From the NCBI RefSeq assembly GCF_024495425.1, contig NZ_JANHJR010000003.1:1-64000 (forward strand): 64,000 nucleotides of DNA. Direction: 5' to 3'. Both the position numbers and the translations under genes were made by a program. The stretch is from Haloarchaeobius litoreus. GTDB lineage: Archaea > Halobacteriota > Halobacteria > Halobacteriales > Natrialbaceae. Of this stretch, positions 25,609 through 34,867 are shown in pieces. Positions within the stretch are counted from its first letter, which is position 1. Every line of letters starts with the position of its first letter. The notes under the pieces were generated by a model that saw nothing but the letters and a program-made list of their open reading frames with translations, was not told where the DNA came from and did no database searches.

Positions 25609-26646
25609 ATGACCAGACACATCGCTGTCGTCGGGGCCGGCGTCGCCGGTGTCGGCGTGGCTGACGCCTGCCGCGACACGCCGGTCCAGATGACGCTGTT
25701 CGACAAGGCCAGCGGCATCTCCGGCCGTGCCGCGACCCGGCGGAAGCACGGCTGCCGGTACGACCACGGTGCGAACTACATCAAACCCGGCGCGGACGCC
25801 TGGGTGGACGAGTTCCTCGACGAACTCGGGAGCGACGGCCTCGTCGACATCGAGCGACCGGTGTGGACCCACGACGCCGATGGAGCCATCGCCGAGGGGC
25901 GTGGCGACGAGGGGCCGAAGTGGACGTACACCGAGGGGATCACCCAGTTCGCGAAGCGGGTCCGGGCACGCTCCGGTGCAGCCGTCCACACCGAAACCAG
26001 GATCGAGTCCATCACCGGCGATGGGGACGGTGAGTGGTCCCTGACCGACACCGACGGCGATGTCTTCGGCCCGTTCGACGCTGTGGTGCTGACGCCGCCG
26101 GCACCGCAGACCGCCGACCTGCTCGCCGCGACGGACTGGGCGGACGAGCGGCTGGACCGGCTCCACGCCGCCGTCGACGCAGTCGTGTTCCGGACCATCC
26201 GAACGGTGCTGCTGCACTACCCGTTCGAGCTCGACCGGCCGTGGTACGCGCTCGTGAACCCCGACCGCGAGCACCCCGTCGGCTGGCTCTCGCGCGAGGA
26301 GTGCAAGCCCGGCCACGTCCCCGACGGCGAGAGCCTGCTCGTCGTCCAGATGGCCCCGGACTGGTCGGTCGACCACTACGACGAGCCGCTGGACTCCGCT
26401 GCCGACGCCGTGGCCGGGCTGGTCGCCGACCTCCTCGACGACGACCGTCTCACGGAGCCGGACTGGGTCGACGACCAGGGCTGGCGCTACGCGCTACCGG
26501 ATTCCAGTATCGACGACGACGACGCCCGCTGTGCCGAAGACGCCGGCCTCTACGTCGCTGGCGACTGGGTCGCCGGCGAGGGCCGCGTTCACGTCGCCTT
26601 CGAGAACGGACGAGCCGTCGGCGGTCGCATCGCGGCGCAGGAGTAG
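25609..26646 (+). CDS. Renalase-like FAD/NAD(P)-dependent oxidoreductase
   Basis: A 345-aa flavoprotein of the amine-oxidase superfamily, short type. The Rossmann dinucleotide motif VVGAGVAGVGVADA is at residues 5-18, followed by the typical FDKASGISGRAATRR. A C-terminal FAD block LYVAGDWVAGEGRVHVAFEN (about 312-331) is present. The overall size and the GRAATRR segment resemble renalase-like and bacterial NAD(P)/FAD oxidoreductases; the substrate cannot be named. The ATG is preceded by a long non-coding gap. A strong hairpin 30 nt after the stop is a likely terminator. Confidence 0.9.
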   Translation: MTRHIAVVGAGVAGVGVADACRDTPVQMTLFDKASGISGRAATRRKHGCRYDHGANYIKPGADAWVDEFLDELGSDGLVDIERPVWTHDADGAIAEGRGDEGPKWTYTEGITQFAKRVRARSGAAVHTETRIESITGDGDGEWSLTDTDGDVFGPFDAVVLTPPAPQTADLLAATDWADERLDRLHAAVDAVVFRTIRTVLLHYPFELDRPWYALVNPDREHPVGWLSREECKPGHVPDGESLLVVQMAPDWSVDHYDEPLDSAADAVAGLVADLLDDDRLTEPDWVDDQGWRYALPDSSIDDDDARCAEDAGLYVAGDWVAGEGRVHVAFENGRAVGGRIAAQE

Positions 26647-26675
26647 CGCCGTCGCTCGTGGCCGACAGGAACAGT

Positions 26676-26700
26676 GGTGGGTCGCGTCTCGCGACCCGCC
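26676..26700 (+). terminator. Strong GC hairpin after the renalase-like gene
   Basis: GGTGGGTCGCG pairs with CGCGACCCGCC across a TCT loop, an 11-bp stem with one G-T pair, 30 nt after the stop. No T-run follows, so termination is a guess from position. Confidence 0.4.
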
Positions 26701-26900
26701 GGACTATGACAGGAGTCGTGCTGCGTCTCTCGCCTCTGCCATCGCGGCCCCACCCGCGGATGACACCGACTGCATCGTCGTCCGCCGCCCAAGCACGTCT
26801 ACAGCGTCGCTCGCGGGGACATTAACCGTCACGAGAGAATCGAGGGTCGAATCAGGGTTCGAGTCGACGTGGGGAACGATGACCCCTCCTCGCGGCCGGT

Positions 26901-28568
26901 TCAGGTGTACGAGGGGACGAAGTACACCATCGTCGAGCCGTCGTCGAACGTGAGCGCGAGGACGAAGAAGTCGTCCGAGTTCGCTCCCGAGTAGTTCGTC
27001 GTACGGGCTGCGTCGGTGAAGAACGCCATCCGCAGCGTCACGGACGAATCCGCGACGAAGGTCGGCTGGACGGACGTGGGCAGGTTGACGAACTGTCCGC
27101 CGACGTCGAGGTCGGTGTAGGTCGTCGAGCCGGCCTCGTCGAGCAGCGTCGCGGTCACGGGCCGCGGGTTGTTGTTCCCGGGGCGACCCTGCATGTAGAG
27201 GTTCACGCGGACGTGGGTGAGCGTCCGGTCGACGCCGTCGTTGTCGAACGTCATCTCGACCGTGTGGCCGCTGCCGAGACGCGTCGCATCCCGAAGCGCG
27301 AAGCTCCCGGACTGCGTGTCGGGGTTGATGACGCCGCCGACGCTGTCGTCGGGGTCGCCGCCCGCGTCGGGGTCGACGACCTCGATGGTGGCCGAGGCGG
27401 TCGCCGCAGTGTCGGAGCCGAAGCCGGCGCTCACGGTCGTCTGTCCGTCACGGTTCGCCCGGTAGAGGAACGTCGCGCGGCCGTCCGAGCCGGTCGTGAC
27501 CGTGCTGTCCTCGTCCAGTTCGAGTGCCGAGCCACTCGCGGTCGTCGAGACGGGGACGCCGGCGACGGGGTTGTTGAACGCGTCGCGGACCTCGAACGTG
27601 ACCGTCGTCAGCTCGCCGGGGCGCAGCGTCGCGTTGCCCCGGTCGAAGACGGTGACGTAGGCCGGGTCGGGCGAGGTGTCGTAGCCGTTGCCGACGCCCA
27701 GCCGGGCCATCGTGAACTCGTAGGTCACACCCGGTTCGAGCAGGACGGTGACGGTGCCGGGTGTCGGCCCGGCGATCACGTCGAGGACGTGGCGGTCGTC
27801 ACTCGGGTCGCCGTCCGGTAGCCCGGACTCGTCGAGCTGGTCGGCGAGCACGTCCTCCTTCCACTGGTCGGGCGAGAGCGAGCTCGGCACGGTGAGGCGG
27901 ATTGGGTCCGTCTCGTTCCGGAGCTCGACCGTCTGGGTCGACGTGCTCACCGCGCGGAGCGAGAGGACGACGGAGCGGCTGCTCTCCTCGGAGAGGTCGC
28001 CGTCGACCGTCAGCAGCGTGACGCGCTGCCCATCGACGAGCCGGCCCTCGTCGACGAGCAGGGTGGTCCCGTCGAAGTCGTTGACGACGACGGTGCCCTC
28101 GTAGCGGGTCCGCGGAGCGGTCGTGTACTCCCGGTAGGCCGGGTCGAACACGATGGTCCGGGTGGACTCGGACCAGACGCCGCCGTCCCAGTAGTCGGCG
28201 GCCTCGGGGTCGGCCGCGACTGCGCCGCTCACCGAGACCGTTCCCTCCTCCGTGTAGACGCGCCCGTTCCCCGCCGCTGGCGTCACGAGGAACGCCATCG
28301 GGCGGTAGCGCACGCCGGTGCCGACCTCGACGGACTCGGTGCCGCCGCTGGTGGCGACGCGGTACGCGCTCCCCTGGAACTCGGTCGCGTCGTCGACGAG
28401 CCGCTGGTTGTGTTCGAACTCGGTCTGTTGGTTCAGCGCCGGTACGAGGCTGACCTGCGCGAGCACGAGCAGGGCGAGCACCAGCCCGAAGACGAGGATG
28501 CCTCCGAGGACCGGCGAGACGCCACGGTCGTTCCCCCTGAGTGTGTTGGTGTTGTGTCTGTGGTTCAT
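26901..28568 (-). CDS. Large type IV pilin-like surface protein with Ig-like (Big_1) domain
   Basis: A 555-aa protein. The N-terminus carries an archaeal prepilin signature, RGVSPVLGG (residues 15-23), followed by a hydrophobic helix (ILVFGLVLALLVLAQVSLVP), as in pilins processed by PibD. The remainder is extracellular, with no second membrane segment. Residues about 309-390 resemble a bacterial Ig-like Big_1 domain (VTFEVRDAFNNPVAGVPVST, then GSDGRATFLYRANRDGQTTV). Pilins are usually under 200 aa, so it is probably a minor, tip or adhesive component. Last gene of a three-gene operon after the pilus ATPase and membrane protein, with 16 nt between. Confidence 0.85.
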   Translation of the reverse strand: MNHRHNTNTLRGNDRGVSPVLGGILVFGLVLALLVLAQVSLVPALNQQTEFEHNQRLVDDATEFQGSAYRVATSGGTESVEVGTGVRYRPMAFLVTPAAGNGRVYTEEGTVSVSGAVAADPEAADYWDGGVWSESTRTIVFDPAYREYTTAPRTRYEGTVVVNDFDGTTLLVDEGRLVDGQRVTLLTVDGDLSEESSRSVVLSLRAVSTSTQTVELRNETDPIRLTVPSSLSPDQWKEDVLADQLDESGLPDGDPSDDRHVLDVIAGPTPGTVTVLLEPGVTYEFTMARLGVGNGYDTSPDPAYVTVFDRGNATLRPGELTTVTFEVRDAFNNPVAGVPVSTTASGSALELDEDSTVTTGSDGRATFLYRANRDGQTTVSAGFGSDTAATASATIEVVDPDAGGDPDDSVGGVINPDTQSGSFALRDATRLGSGHTVEMTFDNDGVDRTLTHVRVNLYMQGRPGNNNPRPVTATLLDEAGSTTYTDLDVGGQFVNLPTSVQPTFVADSSVTLRMAFFTDAARTTNYSGANSDDFFVLALTFDDGSTMVYFVPSYT

Positions 28569-28584
28569 TGATTTCCCCCCTGAT

Positions 28585-30642
28585 TCAGACCAGGACGAAG
28601 GTCGCGAGTGCGACCAACGTCAGGCCGATGCTGTACTTCAGTCCGGACAGCGTGTCGTTCGACGCGAGCTTGCCGGCGAGCAGCCCCGCCCCGGCCGCCA
28701 TGACGACGACCGAGTGGAAGAACAGCGCACGGTACGTGTCCAGCGGGACGTTCGTGAAGCCGACGACGCCGGCTCCGGTGGGCGTGTCCTCGGGTGCCGT
28801 CGCGGTCGCCTCGGCGATTGCGCCGAGGAAGCTCGCGTCGATGAGCACGATGACGAGCAGGTACACCAGGAAGCCGATCATGACGATGGCCAGATACGAG
28901 GACATCGCCCGTTCGCGGGCCCGTTCGATGCGGTGGCGCGCCCTGGTGTCCTCGGCCGCGATGGCGAGGATGCGGGACATGTCACCGGACGACCGGCCGC
29001 CCTCGGCGACCAGCTTGATGGTGCGGCTGATGTGGGGCACCTGCAGGCGGTTGCCCAGCCCCAGCAGCGCGTCGGTGAGGTCGTGGTTCCAGCGCACGTC
29101 GTTGCGCACGACGCGGATCTCGTCGGCGAGGCTCCCCTTGGACCAGCGTGCGACCATGTCCAGGGCGTCCACGAGCGGGATGCCCATGTGGTTCGCGCTG
29201 GAGAGGACGTTCAGCGTGTCCGGGAAGCGCGCGGCGAGCAGGTTCTCGCGACGGCGCTTGCGTTCGTGGTAGTACGACAGCGGGGCCGCGACGATGAGCG
29301 CCGGCAGGACGAACAGCAGCGTCGTCACCGTGACCGGGTCGCTCAGCAGCGCGGCCACTGACGGCGTCACCGTACCGCGGAGCACCATCCCGCCGACGAA
29401 CGCGACGGCGGCCGGTGCCGTGAACACGAGCGTCAACGGCGGGCTCCGCCGGAGTGCGGCGAGCGGGTCGCGGGCGAACGCGACGAGTTGCTCGTTGCGC
29501 TTGCCCCGCTGGTAGGTGCGGAAGCGCTCGTCGTCCTCGACCGTGGTGGTGTCGATGGTGCGCTCGCGCTGTTCCTCCAGATGGACATCGTCGGGTTGGA
29601 CGTACGGGGCCGAGAGCAGGTCGATGAGCAGCAGGAAGCCGAGCATCCCGAGCGGGAGCCCGAGGTAGATGAGCGCGGCCATCTGCATGAGCGTCGAGCC
29701 GCCGAGGAAGCTGATGACCATCAGCGTCACGACGAGGAACAGCGGTGCTGCCACGAACGCGACGATGAACACCTCGGAGAGGACCGAGAGCGTCTCGAGG
29801 AAGCTCTCCTGTTCCTCCTTGGCGGCCTCCGTGTAGTTGTCGGCCTGGTCCTCGAGGAAGGCGGTGACGTCACCGCCGGAGTCGAGGAGTCCGATGAGGT
29901 CGTCGAGGAACTGCTCGAGCTCGTCGCTCGGCGTGAGGTTGCGCGCGTTGCGCAGCGCGGTGAGCATGTCGTTGCCGAACAGCTGCATGTCGCGGACGAC
30001 CATGTCGAACTCCGCGGCGACCTCGCCGTAGGTGTCCTCGGACTCGGCGAGCGAATCGAAGACGGAGATGAGGTTCATTCCGCCGTGGCTCAGCGCGTAC
30101 ATGTAGGTGAGCGCGTGGGGCAGCATCACGTTGATCGCCCGTTCGCGGTTCGCGACGACGTTCTGCGGGTAGTAGTAGCGGAACAGCCACGTGCTGCCGG
30201 CGGTCGTGCCACCCACGACGAGCGTGAGCAGGAGCCCCGCGAACAGCACCCGGTTGGCCGCGAGGAACGTCCCGAGGCTCCCACCGACTGAGAGCGGCGA
30301 GTCGAGCGTCGCGAGGACGCCGGCGTCGGCCAGCAGCCACGCGACGACGCCACCGAGGAGCGCCCCCGCGCCGCCCGCGAGGAGGGCGAGGTGGACGCTC
30401 CGCGTGAGGTACACGTCGTACGTGGTGCCGATGCGGGCCTGGTTGAGCCAGCGCTGGGTGTCGCGGTACTGGCCCGGGTGGGCCTTGAAGTACGCGCGGA
30501 TGGAGCCGTACTGCTCGCGGAGCGCGCCCATCTCCTCGGCCGTCATCTCCCGCGAGCGCGGGAAGTACTGGCTGACCTCGTACTCGGGGAGCGGCGTCTG
30601 GGCCTCGCTGAGGGGTGTCTGGACGCCGCCCTGGGTGCTCAT
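28585..30642 (-). CDS. Archaeal pilus-assembly membrane protein (PilC/TadC-like)
   Basis: A 685-aa inner-membrane platform protein. After a soluble N-terminus there are paired membrane helices (about 75-140), a type II secretion F domain (about 166-310, RAINVMLPHALTYMYALSHG), further helices around 310-360, a linker, more helices near 405-460, a second F domain (about 466-600, LAARFPDTLNVLSSANHMGI) and terminal helices. Duplicated F domains are typical of archaeal PilC. Its ATG overlaps the stop of the ATPase gene by 4 nt, so the pair is translationally coupled. Confidence 0.93.
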   Translation of the reverse strand: MSTQGGVQTPLSEAQTPLPEYEVSQYFPRSREMTAEEMGALREQYGSIRAYFKAHPGQYRDTQRWLNQARIGTTYDVYLTRSVHLALLAGGAGALLGGVVAWLLADAGVLATLDSPLSVGGSLGTFLAANRVLFAGLLLTLVVGGTTAGSTWLFRYYYPQNVVANRERAINVMLPHALTYMYALSHGGMNLISVFDSLAESEDTYGEVAAEFDMVVRDMQLFGNDMLTALRNARNLTPSDELEQFLDDLIGLLDSGGDVTAFLEDQADNYTEAAKEEQESFLETLSVLSEVFIVAFVAAPLFLVVTLMVISFLGGSTLMQMAALIYLGLPLGMLGFLLLIDLLSAPYVQPDDVHLEEQRERTIDTTTVEDDERFRTYQRGKRNEQLVAFARDPLAALRRSPPLTLVFTAPAAVAFVGGMVLRGTVTPSVAALLSDPVTVTTLLFVLPALIVAAPLSYYHERKRRRENLLAARFPDTLNVLSSANHMGIPLVDALDMVARWSKGSLADEIRVVRNDVRWNHDLTDALLGLGNRLQVPHISRTIKLVAEGGRSSGDMSRILAIAAEDTRARHRIERARERAMSSYLAIVMIGFLVYLLVIVLIDASFLGAIAEATATAPEDTPTGAGVVGFTNVPLDTYRALFFHSVVVMAAGAGLLAGKLASNDTLSGLKYSIGLTLVALATFVLV

Positions 30643-32714
30643 CGCGCCTCCGCTTCGACGGGTGCGGACAGCTCGGCGGCGCGCACCTGTGCGAGTACGC
30701 TGTCGCGGTCGCGGTCGAACCGGTGGATGGTCTCGGTGACCGTGTCGTAGTCGGTGATGTCCTCGTCGACGAGGTACTGGAGCGTCTCGGCACGGACCGC
30801 GAGCTCGTCGGCGAGCTCGTCGGCGGTCCAGCCGCGCTCCTCGGCAATCTCCGCGAGTAGCTCGGAGTCACCGACGCTGTCGTACTCGTCGTCCGACGGG
30901 TCCCAGCGGAACACGTCGTTCGCCTCGACCTGCGAGAGGTCGTCCGACGGGCGGATCTCGGCGACGACGCTGTTGCGCCGGACGCGGGTATCGTCGTCGA
31001 AGATCTGCTTCTGGATGGCGATGACGTCGAGGTCCTGTATCATCTGTACGGGCACCGACAGCGGCGCGTTCTGCAGGCGGGCGAGCGCGCCGTCGACGGA
31101 GTCGGCGTGGATGGTCGTGTAGGACGTGTGGCCGGTCGCGATGGCGTTGAAGAACGTCAGCGCGACGCGCTGCTCGGTGCGGATCTCGCCGACGAGCAGG
31201 TACTCGGGGCGCTGGCGCAGGCTCGCCTGGAGCAGCTGGTACATCGACACCTCGCCGCGGCCACCGTCGGTGACAGGCGGGCGCGAGACGGACTGGATCC
31301 AGTTGTCGTGCGGGAGGGTGATCTCCCGGGTGTCCTCGATGCTGACGACCTTCGCGTTCGGCGGGATGAAGAAGCCGACCGCGTTCATGCTGGTCGTCTT
31401 CCCGGAGCCGGTCCCGCCCGCGAACACGAGCGAGCGGTTGTTCTCGATGACGAGCCAGAAGTACGCCATCTGGTCGACGTCGAACGTGTTCCACTTGATG
31501 AGGTCGACCGGCGTGTACGGCACGTCGGCGAACTTGCGGATGGTGAAGTTCGCACCGCGGGTGGCGATGTCGCTGCCCAGCGTGAGCTGGATACGCGACC
31601 CGTCCGGCAGGCTCGCGTCGACCAGCGGGTTCGACACGGAGATGTGCTTGCCCGCGCGCTGGGCGAGCCGGACGGTGAAGGAGTTCAGGCGGTCCTGATC
31701 GAAGACGACGTTCGTCCGCAGGTCGCGGTAGCCGCCGTGGTAGACGAACACCGGGACGTCGACGCCGTCACACGAGATGTCCTCGAGGTTGCCGTCGCGC
31801 ATCAGCGGGTCGATCTTCCCGTAGTCGAGGAAGTCCCGCAGCAGGTAGTACAGCAGCTTGTAGATGGAGCCGTCGTCCACCGTCGCCGCGTGCTCCGCGA
31901 TGATCTCCTTGGCCTTCGACTCGAAGACGGCCTCTCGGTCGACGTCGTCACCGATGTCGTGGTACATGAGGCTGTTGCGCAGGATGCGCGTGAGGTCCTC
32001 GCGGACGTACCGCTCGAAGCCGTCGAGGACGGCCTCCGTGACCTCGTAGCTGAACTCCTTGGTCTCCGGGTGGAACAGCACCGAGATGTACGCGTAGGGC
32101 TTGTTCACCCAGTAGCGCTCGACCTGGACGCGCTCGTCCAGATACGTGAAGTCGAACCAGTGCGTGTCGATGAACTCGTCGGTCGGGCGGGCGGCGAACT
32201 CGGTGTCGAGGGCGGCCGCGTCGAAGTGGGCCTTCACCTCGGACAGGACGGTCTCGCGGATGTCCTCGGGTTCGGGTGGCTCCTGCGCCTCGACCCAGAG
32301 CACCAGCTCGGTCAGCTCGTCGTCGTCCCCCGCGCTCGCCTCGTCGTCGTCGGGTCGGACCACGAGGTCCTCGATGAGTCGCTCGTCGAGTATCTCCCAG
32401 TCGGCGGTCTCGTCGTCGGCCCCGTCGGGTCGGACCACGAGCTCGTCGTCCGGCTCGTCGAAGATGTTGGAGAGGGAGCGCTCCGCGTCCCCCTCGTCGG
32501 CAGCCTCGGCCACTGTGGCGTCGGCAGCATCGATGGCGCTGTCGCCATCCACATCGGCAGCTCCGGCCTCGTCGGCGTCTCCCGCCGGCTCGGCGGTGGT
32601 CTCCGTTCCATCTCCCCAGATGGCGGTGTCGGTACCCTCGTCCGCGACTTCGACCGTCTCCTCGGAGTCGGTCGAGTAGTCGTCGGACTGCTCAGTTACG
32701 TTGTCGTCCCCCAT
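30639..32714 (-). CDS. Pilus-assembly ATPase (PilB/GspE superfamily)
   Basis: A 691-aa secretion ATPase powering pilus polymerisation. The first roughly 150 residues are a very acidic low-complexity extension. The ATPase core has Walker A FAGGTGSGKTTS (about 431-441), the Asp-box-like VVSIEDTREI, Walker B YLLVGEIRTE (about 503) and the histidine box around TGHTSYTTIHADS. The C-terminal 90 residues form a helical extension. Start chosen at MGDDNVTEQ; an in-frame ATG 66 nt upstream lies in promoter-like DNA. The gene leads the pilus operon. Confidence 0.93.
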   Translation of the reverse strand: MGDDNVTEQSDDYSTDSEETVEVADEGTDTAIWGDGTETTAEPAGDADEAGAADVDGDSAIDAADATVAEAADEGDAERSLSNIFDEPDDELVVRPDGADDETADWEILDERLIEDLVVRPDDDEASAGDDDELTELVLWVEAQEPPEPEDIRETVLSEVKAHFDAAALDTEFAARPTDEFIDTHWFDFTYLDERVQVERYWVNKPYAYISVLFHPETKEFSYEVTEAVLDGFERYVREDLTRILRNSLMYHDIGDDVDREAVFESKAKEIIAEHAATVDDGSIYKLLYYLLRDFLDYGKIDPLMRDGNLEDISCDGVDVPVFVYHGGYRDLRTNVVFDQDRLNSFTVRLAQRAGKHISVSNPLVDASLPDGSRIQLTLGSDIATRGANFTIRKFADVPYTPVDLIKWNTFDVDQMAYFWLVIENNRSLVFAGGTGSGKTTSMNAVGFFIPPNAKVVSIEDTREITLPHDNWIQSVSRPPVTDGGRGEVSMYQLLQASLRQRPEYLLVGEIRTEQRVALTFFNAIATGHTSYTTIHADSVDGALARLQNAPLSVPVQMIQDLDVIAIQKQIFDDDTRVRRNSVVAEIRPSDDLSQVEANDVFRWDPSDDEYDSVGDSELLAEIAEERGWTADELADELAVRAETLQYLVDEDITDYDTVTETIHRFDRDRDSVLAQVRAAELSAPVEAEAR

Positions 32715-32835
32715 ACTAACCGACCAGTATACGCTGTATGAGGACGTAAAGGTTACCGCTAAAACACGTTTGAGTGCCACTTACTCCCGGAAATCGACAG
32801 AATCGGGAAACGGGAGCGACCCCGACACCAACCGT

Positions 32836-32860
32836 TTTGGTACTGTGTCGCGATACCAAA
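32836..32860. promoter_or_regulatory. Inverted repeat TTTGGTA-N11-TACCAAA just before the carbonic-anhydrase-like gene
   Basis: Perfect 7-bp arms end 5 nt before the ATG at 32865, where initiation would be blocked by a bound factor. TACCAA half-sites also occur in the direct repeats upstream of 45731. Confidence 0.4.
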
Positions 32861-32864
32861 CGAC

Positions 32865-33383
32865 ATGGTAGACCGTCGGAACTACGCGTTCGAGTCGACG
32901 ACGCCGACCGTTCACGAAGACGCGTTCGTCGCCCGCGATGCGACGCTCGTCGGCGACGTCCACGTCGAGCCCGATGCGAGCGTCTGGCCGGGCGTCGTCC
33001 TCCGTGGTGACGTCCGCACCGTCCGCGTGGGCGAGGCGTCACACGTCGGTGACACCGCCGTGTTCCACGGCAGCGAGGTCGGTGAACGTGTCATGGTCGG
33101 CCACGGCGCGGTGCTGAACGACGCCATCGTCGAGGCCGGCTCGCTGGTGGGAATCAACGCGACGCTGAACTCGGGCGCGACGGTCGGCGAGCGAAGCGTG
33201 GTCGCGGCCGGCACCGTCCTCCCCGACGGCTTCGCGGTTCCCGCGGAGTCGTTCGCGCGCGGCGTCCCCGCGACGGTCGTGCCACTGTCGGAGACGAGCG
33301 TCGACCCGGAGGAGATAGCGACCGACTACTCGTCGGGTGCCTACACCGACCTCGCGGCGCGTCACGAAGAGCTGTTCGAGTAG
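32865..33383 (+). CDS. Gamma-carbonic-anhydrase-like left-handed beta-helix protein
   Basis: A 172-aa hexapeptide-repeat protein (V-x-x-G and related steps throughout residues 20-135) with a C-terminal helix. In active gamma-carbonic anhydrases three histidines hold the metal, one in an H-containing loop and two five residues apart. Here AVFHG and VGHG supply two, but the residue five after the second is asparagine (VGHGAVLNDA). The enzyme may be altered or inactive, or may use Asn as ligand. Several gamma-CA paralogues act as acyl or metal-binding proteins. It is divergent from the pilus operon; a short inverted repeat lies just before its ATG. Confidence 0.88.
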   Translation: MVDRRNYAFESTTPTVHEDAFVARDATLVGDVHVEPDASVWPGVVLRGDVRTVRVGEASHVGDTAVFHGSEVGERVMVGHGAVLNDAIVEAGSLVGINATLNSGATVGERSVVAAGTVLPDGFAVPAESFARGVPATVVPLSETSVDPEEIATDYSSGAYTDLAARHEELFE

Positions 33384-33415
33384 TCGGAGTCGGAAGCGAG
33401 TCGCCCGGCGCTCGC

Positions 33416-34684
33416 TCAGTCCCGGATACGTGCCAACAGCGCGGCGATGACGAGCGCAACGAGTGCGACGGCAACGCCGAAGCCGGGCGTCCCACCGTCG
33501 CCTGCGCCCCCGGTGGTCGTCGGTGCCTGCGAGGTCGCGGCCGCCGTCGGCGTCGCGGTCGCGGTCGCGGTCGGCGCGTCGGTCCGCGGCTCGAACGCCT
33601 CGATGACGACGGCGGACGACTCGACCGAGCCGTTGACCGCGGTGAGTCCGACCTCGCCGGCCTGCTCGACCGTCACGGTCGCCTGTCCGGACTCGTCGGT
33701 CGTCCCGACCGTCTCGCCGTCGATCTGGATCTCCGCACCGACGGCCGGCTCGCCGTACTCGTCGGTGACGTCGACGCGGACGGTCTGACCGACCACGACC
33801 TGCGTGTTCATCGGCTCGACCGTCAGCCGGGGCGTCCGCTGGATCTCGAACGTCTGACTCCGGTCGTTCTCGCCGATCCGGAAGGACCTGGTGACGGACT
33901 CGTAGCCCTCCCTGTCGACGGTCACGCTGTAGCGCGTGTTCACGTCGAGGCTGACGCTACGGCTCCCGCCGCTGTCGGTCTGGAACGTGCCGATGGTCCC
34001 GCCCGCGTCCTCGATCTCGATGTTCGCCTGGATGGGCTCGGCGGGGTCGAAGTGGGAGTCCACGACGCTGAAGTCGACCGTGACGCTGCCCTGCTCGACC
34101 TCGACGGGGACGTCGGTGTCACCCGAGAGCGTCACCCTGGTCTGTTCCTCGTAGTAGCCCGGCTTCGTGACCTCGATGGTGTAGTTGCCCCGTTCGAGCT
34201 CCGGCGTCGTGTACGTCCCGTCGCTCCCGGTCGTGCCGGTCGCGGCGAGCACCGTCCGACCCTCCTTCCGGAGCTGGACGTCCGCGTCGGCGACGGCGTT
34301 GCCGCTGCCGTCGACGACGGATATCTGCCCGGTCGCGGCCGGATACATGGTCACCGTCACGTCGGTGTTGCCCTCGACGTTCTGGATCGTCACCGGATTG
34401 TTCTTCACGAGCATCGGGTGGCTCGGCGTTATCTCGATGCTCACGCCCTCGGGGACGTCGAACAGTGCCTCGCCGTTCGACACCGTCTCTCTCGTCTGTT
34501 CCTGCCCATCGTACGATACCGTCACCTCGGCGTTGCCCAGGGGGTCGCCCTGCGCGTTCACCACGGTCACACGGAGTGTTACGTCGGCGTCGGTCGTACT
34601 CGCCGGTGTCGCCGCCGGTGCGGCTGCCACCGTCATGGGGGAGACGAGCAACGCGAGACCGACGAGTGCCACTATCAGTCGCAT
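33416..34684 (-). CDS. PGF-CTERM surface protein with carboxypeptidase-regulatory-like domains
   Basis: A 422-aa secreted protein. The N-terminal Sec signal is MRLIVALVGLALLVSPMTVA. The mature part contains two or three carboxypeptidase-regulatory-like/Ig-type beta modules (VVNAQGDPLGNAEVTVSYDG; VVDGSGNAVADADVQLRKEG; VVVGQTVRVDVTDEYGEPAV). A Thr/Ala-rich stretch (likely O-glycosylated) precedes PGFGVAVALVALVIAALLAR plus basic residues, the PGF-CTERM sorting signal processed by archaeosortase A with lipid attachment. Its partners are unknown. It lies beside the pilus operon on the same strand but is separated by the carbonic-anhydrase-like gene, so it has its own promoter. Confidence 0.88.
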   Translation of the reverse strand: MRLIVALVGLALLVSPMTVAAAPAATPASTTDADVTLRVTVVNAQGDPLGNAEVTVSYDGQEQTRETVSNGEALFDVPEGVSIEITPSHPMLVKNNPVTIQNVEGNTDVTVTMYPAATGQISVVDGSGNAVADADVQLRKEGRTVLAATGTTGSDGTYTTPELERGNYTIEVTKPGYYEEQTRVTLSGDTDVPVEVEQGSVTVDFSVVDSHFDPAEPIQANIEIEDAGGTIGTFQTDSGGSRSVSLDVNTRYSVTVDREGYESVTRSFRIGENDRSQTFEIQRTPRLTVEPMNTQVVVGQTVRVDVTDEYGEPAVGAEIQIDGETVGTTDESGQATVTVEQAGEVGLTAVNGSVESSAVVIEAFEPRTDAPTATATATPTAAATSQAPTTTGGAGDGGTPGFGVAVALVALVIAALLARIRD

Positions 34685-34867
34685 GCTGACCCAGAGTGGA
34701 ACCCGTACTCACTTAAATTTCTCCGGTATCGAGGCCTGTAATTCCTGTCGACTTCTCGAAACCGCCGCGCCGACCGTGCCGGAGTGCAAACACGGACCCG
34801 TTTTTTCACCGTGGCGGTCGTCGTTGCCTGTGGACGCCTCGACGTGCGCTCCGACACCAACACAGCC

